This document shows, piece after piece, positions 53,735-61,225 of a stretch of 64,000 nt of DNA. Numbering within the stretch: position 1 is the first letter of the stretch; every line of letters starts with the position of its first letter. Origin of the DNA: Erythrobacter longus (GTDB taxonomy: Bacteria; Pseudomonadota; Alphaproteobacteria; Sphingomonadales; Sphingomonadaceae). The notes under the pieces were generated by a model. That model was given only the letters and a program-made list of their open reading frames with translations, ran no database searches and was not told the DNA's origin. The stretch spans positions 248,001 through 312,000 of the forward strand of contig NZ_JMIW01000003.1 in the NCBI RefSeq assembly GCF_000715015.1, given 5' to 3'. The position numbers and the translations under genes are program-made.

Positions 53735-54475
53735 ATGAGCGATTTTGACGATGCGAGTGTGGCGGCGCGCCTGCGTGAAGAGATCGCGCGGCAAAGGCTG
53801 TCGCGCGCCGGTTTGGCGCAGTCCGCGCGGCTCTCTGTGTCGACGCTGGAAAAGGCATTGTCTGGTCGCAGACGCTTTACTCTTGCGACGATTGTGCGGC
53901 TTGAAGAAGCTCTGGGCGCGTCTCTGCGGGGGAGTTTGGCCGCAGAACCTGCCGTTTCGCCGCCTGCGTCCATGCACGCGCCGGAGCACATGGGTTCTTA
54001 CTCGCGTCCCGCTGTCCGCTGGATCGAAGGCGAATACCTTACCTTGCGCGCAAGCTTTGGCGAGGACGGCGCGGTCTATGCGTACCGCACGGTCATTGTC
54101 TGGGATGATGCGAAGGGTCACCTTGTCTTCTCGGAAAGCGACCGTCTGGATGCAGAGTTCGAGCAGGGCGGCTTTGTCTCCATGCCGCATTTGTCGGGTC
54201 ACACCTATCTGATGACGAGCGAGGAGGGCCAGTACCGCATGATTATGCTGGGAAGAGCCACCCGCGAGGCGCGAATGTTTGGCCTGCTCTCGACCCTGCA
54301 AGTGGGGCAGGGCTCACAATTGGTGCCGGTGTCATGTCCCGTCGCTTTTGTGCCATTGGAACAGATCGCAGAGCCGGTTTTCGGCTTTGTGGGAGAGGAT
54401 GCGGTGAGGTTCGCAGAATACCGCACAGTGCTCAACACCGCTATGGGCGATGACTTTTGCCGATTGAGGCAGTGA
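53735..54475 (+). CDS. XRE-family transcriptional regulator with a C-terminal sensor-like domain
   Basis: The 246-residue protein has an N-terminal helix-turn-helix (about 10-60, RLSRAGLAQSARLSVSTLEK, then LSGRRRFTLATIVRLEEALG). A 170-residue domain with a conserved EGEYLTLRASF block follows, its ligand unknown. The start at 53735 follows GGAGGGG; an ATG at 53705 also has a ribosome site. Divergent from the sortase-target gene. Confidence 0.75.
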   Translation: MSDFDDASVAARLREEIARQRLSRAGLAQSARLSVSTLEKALSGRRRFTLATIVRLEEALGASLRGSLAAEPAVSPPASMHAPEHMGSYSRPAVRWIEGEYLTLRASFGEDGAVYAYRTVIVWDDAKGHLVFSESDRLDAEFEQGGFVSMPHLSGHTYLMTSEEGQYRMIMLGRATREARMFGLLSTLQVGQGSQLVPVSCPVAFVPLEQIAEPVFGFVGEDAVRFAEYRTVLNTAMGDDFCRLRQ

Positions 54476-54492
54476 AGACAAGCAGAGCAGCC

Positions 54493-54575
54493 GTCATCCT
54501 GAACTTGTTTCAGGATAACTGCCGCAAGCGCTTACCTAGGTCGATAGGTTTATCCCGGATCAAGTCGGGGATGAC
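54493..54575. repeat. Paired REP-like inverted repeat, copy 2
   Basis: The left arm 54493-54519 is identical to 5727-5753. The right arm (54548-54575) is a diverged inverted partner (GTTTATCCCGGATCAAGTCG...). It lies between the XRE gene and rpoH. Confidence 0.82.
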
Positions 54576-54595
54576 GTGTGGGGTTAGGCAGAACG

Positions 54596-54623
54596 AAAAA
54601 AGGGCGACCACTCGGGCCGCCCT
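54596..54623 (-). terminator. Terminator of rpoH
   Basis: On the minus strand AGGGCGGCC and GGTCGCCCT form a nine-pair stem (one G-U) followed by TTTTTTT. It lies 25 bp after the rpoH stop. Confidence 0.88.
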
Positions 54624-54647
54624 CTTCAATCTCGTGTTCGTTAAGCC

Positions 54648-55547
54648 TTACGCCACCCCAGGCAGCAGCCGCTCGCCAGCAATCCGCTGCATCGCTTTCT
54701 GCAGCTTCTCAAAAGCGCGCACTTCGATCTGGCGGATACGCTCACGGCTTACGTCGTAAACCTGTGAGAGCTCTTCCAATGTCTGTGGGCTTTCCGTCAG
54801 GCGGCGCTCGGTCAGGATGTGCTGCTCACGCTCGTTCAGGCTATCCATCGCCTCGACCAGCATTTCGTGGCGCACGTTGGCTTCTTCAGCATCGGCAACC
54901 GTCTCGTCCTGAAGCGGACGATCATCGGTCAGCCAATCCTGCCATTCACCGGCACCCTCTTCACCATTGCGCATCGGAGTGTTGAGCGAGCCATCGCCGC
55001 CCATCATCATCCGGCGGTTCATATTGACGACTTCCTGTTCTGGCACGCCCAGATCGGTCGCGATTTTCGCAACGTCATCAGGGTGCAGATCGGAATCGTC
55101 GTAGGCTTCGAGTTGCTTTTTCATCCGACGAAGGTTGAAGAACAGCTTTTTCTGAGCCGCGGTGGTGCCCATTTTGACAAGGCTCCACGAACGCAGGATG
55201 TATTCCTGAATGCTCGCCTTGATCCACCACATCGCGTAAGTCGCGAGGCGGAAGCCGCGGTCGGGTTCGAATTTCTTGACGCCCTGCATCAGGCCCACGT
55301 TCCCTTCGGAAATCAGGTCCGAGACGGGCAGGCCATAACCGCGATAGCCCATAGCGATTTTCGCCACGAGACGAAGGTGCGAGGAAACCAGCTGCGAGGC
55401 GGCCTCAGGATCTTCGTGTTCGGCGTAACGCTTGGCGAGCATATATTCCTGCTCGGCGGTCAATACGGGGTATTTCTTGATTTCCGACAGATAGCGGTTG
55501 AGGCTTTGCTCGCCGCTGAGTGCCGGAACTTTTGCTTTAGTGCTCAC
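54648..55547 (-). CDS. rpoH: RNA polymerase sigma factor RpoH (sigma-32)
   Basis: This is the heat-shock sigma factor. The 299-residue form begins STKAKVPALSGEQSLNRYL after a GTG at 55547, matching the usual RpoH N-terminus; the longer ATG form would add 24 unrelated residues. Region 2 (GFRLATYAMWWIKASIQEYI), the RpoH box region (QKKLFFNLRR) and region 4 (TLEELSQVYDVSRERIRQIE) are intact. Expected targets include clpP in this window. Confidence 0.94.
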   Translation of the reverse strand: MSTKAKVPALSGEQSLNRYLSEIKKYPVLTAEQEYMLAKRYAEHEDPEAASQLVSSHLRLVAKIAMGYRGYGLPVSDLISEGNVGLMQGVKKFEPDRGFRLATYAMWWIKASIQEYILRSWSLVKMGTTAAQKKLFFNLRRMKKQLEAYDDSDLHPDDVAKIATDLGVPEQEVVNMNRRMMMGGDGSLNTPMRNGEEGAGEWQDWLTDDRPLQDETVADAEEANVRHEMLVEAMDSLNEREQHILTERRLTESPQTLEELSQVYDVSRERIRQIEVRAFEKLQKAMQRIAGERLLPGVA

Positions 55548-55661
55548 GTAATTTCCAACCTTTCTTGCGTCGACCTCGACTTTTCGGACCCCTGATGGGC
55601 ATCCGGAGTTACGGGCCACATGGTTACATATATGCGAGTTTCTCTCGTTTTGCAGTGCATT

Positions 55662-56615
55662 TCATCGATTAGAACGGCCAAGTTCGTCGATTAGTTCCCT
55701 CATATCGGGCGGTAAATCCGCAGAAAACCTTAGTTCTTGCCCCAAAACGGGATGGTGGAAACCCAATTCAGCCGCATGAAGCGCCTGCCGTGCGAATCCA
55801 AGCTCTGTAAGGAGCGGCTTAAGGGCTTTCGGCGTTTTACCGTAGAGTTGGTCTCCTAATAACGCATGGCCGATTGATGCACAGTGAACGCGCACCTGAT
55901 GCGTTCGGCCAGTTTCCAAACGGCACTCGATCAATGAACTCGATGAGAGCCTCTGAAGCGTATTATAATGGGTAATGGCGTGTTTTCCGCGTGAGGAATT
56001 CTTGTCCAGCACAGCCATTTTCTTTCGGTTGTGGTCCGAGCGGCCCAATCTCTCATCAATCGTACCCGATGAAGGGGTAGGGTGCCCGGCGCAGACTGCC
56101 AAATAGCGGCGGTGAACCGAATGTTCGGCAAATTGCGCGGCAAGGCCTTCGTGTGCGGCATCTGACTTGGCGACCACCAGCAGACCCGAGGTGTCTTTAT
56201 CGATCCGGTGGACGATACCAGGGCGTGCGACACCGCCAATGCCAGAAAGGCTGCCGTCACAGTGATGGAGAAGCGCGTTCACCAAAGTCCCATCCGGATT
56301 GCCGGCAGCCGGATGCACCACCATGCCAGCAGGTTTGTTGACGATGATGAGGTGTTCGTCCTCAAACGCGACATCAAGGGGGATATCCTGCGGGCGCGCC
56401 TTTGCCTCGGTCGCGGCTGGCACGGCAATACGAAACGCGGCCCCTTGCGCGACCTTGGCGTTGGTAGAGGAGGCGGGCTTGCCGTCTACTTCGACACAGC
56501 CTTCGCTGATGAGTGCTTGCACCCGCGCCCGCGACAAATCGGTCGCCTCTGCCAAAGCCTTGTCGAGCCGGGCAGATATTGTGATGGTGCCTTTGATGAC
56601 TTCTTTGTCGGACAT
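55662..56615 (-). CDS. rluD: RluD-family 23S rRNA pseudouridine synthase
   Basis: The 317-residue enzyme has an N-terminal S4 RNA-binding domain (ISARLDKALAEATDLSRARV) and the RluA/RluD catalytic domain with the aspartate in HRIDKDTSGLLVVAK. It should form pseudouridines in helix 69 of 23S rRNA. Choice between RluD and RluC is based on general resemblance. The ATG at 56615 is preferred; an ATG four codons earlier is possible. Confidence 0.88.
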   Translation of the reverse strand: MSDKEVIKGTITISARLDKALAEATDLSRARVQALISEGCVEVDGKPASSTNAKVAQGAAFRIAVPAATEAKARPQDIPLDVAFEDEHLIIVNKPAGMVVHPAAGNPDGTLVNALLHHCDGSLSGIGGVARPGIVHRIDKDTSGLLVVAKSDAAHEGLAAQFAEHSVHRRYLAVCAGHPTPSSGTIDERLGRSDHNRKKMAVLDKNSSRGKHAITHYNTLQRLSSSSLIECRLETGRTHQVRVHCASIGHALLGDQLYGKTPKALKPLLTELGFARQALHAAELGFHHPVLGQELRFSADLPPDMRELIDELGRSNR

Positions 56616-56632
56616 GAGTAAACCCATGGGCT

Positions 56633-57040
56633 ATGACTATTGAGGTGACAAGAGAAGTGCTTGATGCGTTGGGCAAAGCCTCATTGCGCGCTTATCCCAG
56701 GGAAGCCTGCGGCATATTGCTGGGCGAGGGGGCGCGGATCATGCGGTTCGTGGAGGCCGCCAATGTGCACCAGGCACCAGAAACGCACTTTGAAGTGGAC
56801 CCGCAAACTCTTATCGACGCGCACCGATCCGCACGCAAGGGCGACCTGCGAGTGCTAGGCTATTTCCACTCTCACCCCAAGGGGCCAGCAAAGCCTTCAA
56901 AAACCGATCAGCGATCAGCGGCAGGAGATGGCAAAATCTGGGCCATTGCAGGCGAGGGAGAAGAAGGAGGCAGGGTTACGTTCTGGCGTGATCAGGCGGG
57001 CGGGTTCGAGCCGCTTTCCCACGCCCCGATTGATGGGTAA
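56633..57040 (+). CDS. JAMM (Mov34/MPN, M67) metalloprotease-like protein
   Basis: The 135-residue stand-alone JAB domain shows E24 (REACGILLG) and the zinc motif H79-x-H81 ... D92 (FHSHPKGPAKPSKTD). Prokaryotic JAMM proteins cleave ubiquitin-like tails or process sulfur-carrier proteins such as CysO. No ubiquitin-like gene is nearby. Divergent from rluD, with starts only 17 bp apart. Confidence 0.87.
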   Translation: MTIEVTREVLDALGKASLRAYPREACGILLGEGARIMRFVEAANVHQAPETHFEVDPQTLIDAHRSARKGDLRVLGYFHSHPKGPAKPSKTDQRSAAGDGKIWAIAGEGEEGGRVTFWRDQAGGFEPLSHAPIDG

Positions 57041-57117
57041 TAAAAGCCACACACAGCGCGCACCCGTTCATTTTTTGAGCCGCTTTGGTGGAACTTTCGA
57101 ACCCGCCTGTGGCCTGA

Positions 57118-57166
57118 TACATTTTTTGGCTTTAGACAGTGTGCCAAACGTGCCAAACTTTCCACG
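57118..57166. repeat. Dispersed intergenic repeat, copy 2
   Basis: The sequence TTTTTTGGC...GACAGTGTGCCAAACG...TGCCAAACTTTCC aligns with 1878-1926. This copy lies 14 bp before chpT, where it could overlap its promoter. Confidence 0.55.
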
Positions 57167-57179
57167 GACAAGGGCCTAA

Positions 57180-57833
57180 ATGACTTCACAAACCGATCTC
57201 GCCGCGCTTTTGTGTTCGCGCCTGTGCCATGATTTATTGTCGCCAGTAGGAGCGCTTTCCAACGGGATTGAACTTCTGGCAGATGAAACCGATCCGGAAA
57301 TGCAAAAACGCTGTATGGAATTGCTTGAACAAAGCGCCAAGACCAGCACGGACAAGCTCAAATTCTTCCGCCTCGCCTTTGGCGCCGCTGGCGGATTTGG
57401 CGAATATGTCCCTGTCGAAGAAGCGCAGGAAGTGATCGGATCATTGGCTGCCGATGCAAAACGGGTTGAGCTCAATTGGGCGATCTCCGATGCGAAACTG
57501 CCCAAGGCCGCGATCAAGGTCATGCTCAACCTTGCCCAGATCGCGCTGGACGCTTTGGTGCGGGGCGGCACATTGGACATCGGGGCAGAGCGGACCGGCG
57601 GCAATGTTGAAATCGTCGCGCGGGCAACGGCTGAAAAACTCGCCTTTGATGAAACCATCGGACAGGCCTTGCAGGGCGAACTCCCCGATGCCGACATCTC
57701 GAGCCGCACTGCGGCCGCTCACATGATTGCCTTGCTGGCCAAAGAAATGGGTGGCGGGCTGCAATTCGCAATGGCGGACGGCGCGCTTGTTCTGGGCGCG
57801 GTTCTGCCGGAGCCCGAGGGGATGATTGGGTGA
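57180..57833 (+). CDS. chpT: Histidine phosphotransferase ChpT
   Basis: The 217-residue phosphotransfer protein carries phosphate from the CckA hybrid kinase to CtrA and CpdR, controlling the alphaproteobacterial cell cycle and motility. The phosphorylated histidine is H17 in LCSRLCHDLLSPVGAL. The C-terminal degenerate ATPase-like domain is as in Caulobacter ChpT. Its TGA overlaps the GTG start of the amidase gene (GTGA), so the two are coupled. Confidence 0.93.
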   Translation: MTSQTDLAALLCSRLCHDLLSPVGALSNGIELLADETDPEMQKRCMELLEQSAKTSTDKLKFFRLAFGAAGGFGEYVPVEEAQEVIGSLAADAKRVELNWAISDAKLPKAAIKVMLNLAQIALDALVRGGTLDIGAERTGGNVEIVARATAEKLAFDETIGQALQGELPDADISSRTAAAHMIALLAKEMGGGLQFAMADGALVLGAVLPEPEGMIG

Positions 57834-58612
57834 GCGATAGGCTCCCTGCTGTCCCGCCACTGGGCAAGAAACCCAAGGGCGAATGGCGCGATATGGAGGT
57901 GAGCGAACTTGTTCACCGGGTTCAGCCATCGCCCAATTTCGGTGAGCGCGGGTTGCCGATCACCATGTTGGTGATCCATTACACCGAGATGAAGCCGGTC
58001 GAAACCGCGCTTAACCGGTTGACTGATCCCGAAGCGGGCGTTTCTGCGCATTACCTCATCACCGAAGAGGGCGAGGTTATCCAATTGGTGAGTGAGGCAA
58101 AGCGCGCCTGGCATGCTGGCGCGTCGTACTGGCGGGGCATCAAGGATGTAAATTCGGCCAGCATCGGGATTGAGCTTGACCATCCCGGCCATGACCCGGC
58201 GAACGGCGGCTATCGCGGCTTTGCGGAAAGCCAGTTCGAAGCGCTCCTGCCTCTAGTCGCGCGGATCATCAAAGACCACGATATCGCACGCGCCAATGTG
58301 GTGGGGCACTCAGACGTTGCCCCCATGCGCAAATTGGACCCCGGCGAGCTCTTCCCGTGGGAGCGATTGTCAGAATACGGCCTGTGCCTGCCGACACCCG
58401 CGAGATTTGAGAAAGGCGATCCCTTCGATAATGATGGGGCCTTCCTTCTCGCGTTGGAGCGTTTTGGATACGATATCACTGAAGGGATCAAGGCGATTGA
58501 GGCGTTTGAGCGGCGTTGGCGCCCGGAACGCATTGAGGGCAAGCCTGATGCGCAATTGGGCGCGATTCTTTGGCAATTGCTGCTTGAGCGGGATCAGGGG
58601 CTGACGCGATAG
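57830..58612 (+). CDS. N-acetylmuramoyl-L-alanine amidase (Amidase_2)
   Basis: The 260-residue zinc amidase shows metal ligands in VIHYTEM, WHAGAS and GHSDVAPMRKLDPG. The ERGLPITMLVIHYT start is typical of the AmiD/AmpD-like group. It cleaves peptide stems from peptidoglycan, in recycling or remodelling. No signal peptide is apparent, suggesting a cytoplasmic location. Starts at a GTG that overlaps the chpT stop. Confidence 0.9.
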   Translation: MSDRLPAVPPLGKKPKGEWRDMEVSELVHRVQPSPNFGERGLPITMLVIHYTEMKPVETALNRLTDPEAGVSAHYLITEEGEVIQLVSEAKRAWHAGASYWRGIKDVNSASIGIELDHPGHDPANGGYRGFAESQFEALLPLVARIIKDHDIARANVVGHSDVAPMRKLDPGELFPWERLSEYGLCLPTPARFEKGDPFDNDGAFLLALERFGYDITEGIKAIEAFERRWRPERIEGKPDAQLGAILWQLLLERDQGLTR

Positions 58613-58655
58613 TCCGAAAAAGGACGGGTGTCAGACCGATTTGGGGGAGGATAAA

Positions 58656-60620
58656 ATGAGATCGATTTCTGCATTGCTTGGCGCGTGTGCATTGTTGTCC
58701 TTGGTGGGCAACGCTCCTCCACCTCAAGGTGTCGCAAGTGAGCAAACTGCCTCTCACAATTCAAGCGTTGCGCAACGCTTGCCGCTGACCAGTGATGAGG
58801 ATTTCAAGAACGCTCGCCGTGGTCTTTTGGCTCAGCTTGAGGGGGACATCCTCAATGACGATGGTACCACTGCCTGGGCCATCCCTGATTTCGACTTCCT
58901 GAATTCTGAGTCCCCCTCAACAGTCAATCCATCGCTTTGGCGGCAAAGCCAGCTGACCGCGATCCACGGCCTGTTTGAAGTAGTGCCCGGCATCTATCAG
59001 ATACGCGGCTATGACCTCTCGGTAATGACCTTGATCGCAGGGGAAAGCGGCTGGATCGTGATTGACCCGCTGCTTACCCCGGCACCCGCAAAGGCAGGGC
59101 TTGCTCTTGCAAATGCAACCTTGGGGGAGCGTCCCGTTGTTGCCGTGCTTTACACCCACAGCCATGCTGACCATTTCGGCGGCGTTTTGGGCGTAACTTC
59201 GCGCGAAGCTCTTGCTGCTGGCGAGGTTGAGATCATCGCGCCCGCCGGCTTTACAGCCGAGACCGTCGGCGAAAGCGTCCTTGCAGGCGCTGCGATGGGA
59301 CGCCGCGCGCAATATCAATTTGGCGCAAACATTCCGGTGGGTGCGCAAGGTGTTGTTGGCGTGGGGCTTGGCCCAAAGCTTTCAACCGGTCCGATCGGCC
59401 TGCTCCCTCCCACGCGCGAGCTTGGTACCCAAAATGAGCGGCTTGAGCTTGACGGCGTTGTGTTCGAATTCCTCGATGCTGGCGGGACCGAGGCGCCATC
59501 TGAGTTCGTGTTCTACCTCCCGCAATATGGCGCGCTTCATGTTGCCGAAGTTGCCACCCGCAATTTTCACAATATCCTGACACCGCGCGGCGCTCTGGTG
59601 CGAGACAGCCTTAAATGGAGCCGCACGCTCGATGATATCCTGATGCAGTTTGGCACGGGATCGAAAGTCATGCTTGCCTCGCACCACTGGCCCATATGGG
59701 GCAGCGAACAGGTGCGCGAGGCGTTGCGCAATCAGCGCGATATGTATCGCTTTACCCACGACCAGACGCTGCGCCTTGCAAACCAAGGGGCAACGATGGA
59801 CGAGATCGCCGATGCTATTGGCGAACCGGATTTTGCCCGCAATGACTTTGGCACGCGCGGCTATTACGGCACCTACGAACACAATTCTCGAGCTGTTTAT
59901 CAACGGTATTTTGGTTGGTGGAACGCGGTTCCTGCTGATTACAACCCGCTGCCAAAGGCTGAAGAGGCGAGCAAATGGGTCGAGGCCATTGGCGGGAGTG
60001 ATGCGGCTCTTGCAAAAGGGCAGGAAGCGTTTGAGGCGGGCGATTACCGCTGGGGCGCGCGCCTGTTGCAAAACTTGGTCTTTGCCGATCCTGAAAATGA
60101 AGCGGCCCGTTTGTGGCTTGCGGCGACTTACGAGCAGCTTGGTTTCCAATCCGAAGGCGGGACGTGGCGCAATATCTATCTGTCAGCTGCGGATGAACTG
60201 CGAAAGCCAAGAGCCAATGCCGACATCACAACGGCGGGCGTAGGCGTGCTGGCTTCTGTGCCCACAATCGATCTGTTTGATGCGCTTGCCACACGGTTCA
60301 ATCCGGCAAAGATGCGCGGGGAACCTGCTCTTCTGCAATTCAGCTTCTCCGATACGCAGGAGACCATAACTGTCGATATGCGCCGCAGCGTAATGTATCC
60401 GCGTAAGGGCGAGGCTCTGGATGAGGGCCAAGGTCAGGGCGCAGCCGCTGTGCTCACCATTGCGCGTAGCGATTTCAATCGCCTGCTTGCACAAGAGGTG
60501 GATGTCCAGTCGCTTCTTGCAAGCGGTGCTGCGACGATTGAGGGCAATCCGATGGCCCTGTTGACCTTGTTCCAAGCGTTCGACCGGCCTGATCCCCAGT
60601 TTGATATCGTCATTCCCTAG
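58656..60620 (+). CDS. Exported SdsA1-like alkyl sulfatase (metallo-beta-lactamase fold)
   Basis: The 654-residue protein has a signal peptide (about residues 1-20). The binuclear zinc motif THSHADHFGG is followed by further ligands (DAGGTEAPSEF, ASHHWP). The alkyl-sulfatase dimerisation domain (YFGWWNAVPADYNPLP) and a C-terminal SCP-2-like lipid-binding domain follow. Relatives remove sulfate from alkyl sulfates such as SDS. GGGGGAGGA precedes the ATG at 58656. Confidence 0.9.
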   Translation: MRSISALLGACALLSLVGNAPPPQGVASEQTASHNSSVAQRLPLTSDEDFKNARRGLLAQLEGDILNDDGTTAWAIPDFDFLNSESPSTVNPSLWRQSQLTAIHGLFEVVPGIYQIRGYDLSVMTLIAGESGWIVIDPLLTPAPAKAGLALANATLGERPVVAVLYTHSHADHFGGVLGVTSREALAAGEVEIIAPAGFTAETVGESVLAGAAMGRRAQYQFGANIPVGAQGVVGVGLGPKLSTGPIGLLPPTRELGTQNERLELDGVVFEFLDAGGTEAPSEFVFYLPQYGALHVAEVATRNFHNILTPRGALVRDSLKWSRTLDDILMQFGTGSKVMLASHHWPIWGSEQVREALRNQRDMYRFTHDQTLRLANQGATMDEIADAIGEPDFARNDFGTRGYYGTYEHNSRAVYQRYFGWWNAVPADYNPLPKAEEASKWVEAIGGSDAALAKGQEAFEAGDYRWGARLLQNLVFADPENEAARLWLAATYEQLGFQSEGGTWRNIYLSAADELRKPRANADITTAGVGVLASVPTIDLFDALATRFNPAKMRGEPALLQFSFSDTQETITVDMRRSVMYPRKGEALDEGQGQGAAAVLTIARSDFNRLLAQEVDVQSLLASGAATIEGNPMALLTLFQAFDRPDPQFDIVIP

Positions 60621-60670
60621 AGCGGCTTTTGACTTTCATACCCTTGCGCGATCCTGTATGGCGCATCGCA

Positions 60671-61105
60671 TCAGGGGGCTGAGGCAGCCGCGTGTGCTTT
60701 AGGGTGCGCGAGGAAAGTCCGGGCTCCACGAAACATGGGTGGCGGGTAACGCCCGCCGAGTGGTGGCCTTCGGGTCAGCGCCTAGGGAAAGTGCCACAGA
60801 AAGCATACCGCCGATGGCTCCATTGGAGAACAGGCAAGGATGAAAGGGTGCGGTAAGAGCGCACCGGGGTTCTGGTAACAGCGCCCGCATGGCAAACCCC
60901 ACCCGGAGCAAGGCCAAATAGGGGTCTCGCGCTCACCGCAAGGTAGGGCAGGGGTGTTTCGCCCTGAGGAGACCCGGGTTGGCTGCTTGAGCGCACTTGG
61001 CAACAGGTCGCCCAGATGAATGGTTGCCGCCGCGGAAGCTGGTCACCGAGGAAACGAGGTCGATACCGTCCGTGGATACAGAACCCGGCTTATGACGCCC
61101 CCTGA
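60671..61105 (+). ncRNA. rnpB: RNase P RNA, bacterial class A
   Basis: The conserved core GAGGAAAGTCCGGGCTCCAC is at about 60710 and the 3' block ACAGAACCCGGCTTATGA ends near 61095. The ends pair as P1, TCAGGGGGC (60671-60679) with GCCCCCTGA (61097-61105), which fixes the limits. It is the catalytic RNA that trims the 5' leaders of pre-tRNAs. Confidence 0.96.
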
Positions 61106-61161
61106 TATTTTTAGCGCACCGGTGACGGATGACCGGTCCATTCCCGAAACCCAAAGCAAAA

Positions 61162-61193
61162 CGCCGGGCCTTACCAAGTGGCAAGGCCCGGCG
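61162..61193 (-). terminator. Terminator of the autotransporter gene
   Basis: CGCCGGGCCTT and AAGGCCCGGCG pair over 11 bases with a ten-base loop. On the minus strand GTTTTG follows. It lies between the convergent rnpB and autotransporter genes. Confidence 0.85.
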
Positions 61194-61225
61194 CTTGTTA
61201 GAGCGGGAAAAGCTCTAGTGTAGGC

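Noticed and set aside
60699-61184. Several short open frames within RNase P RNA
   Set aside because: They lie inside a clear structured RNA and have no protein features.
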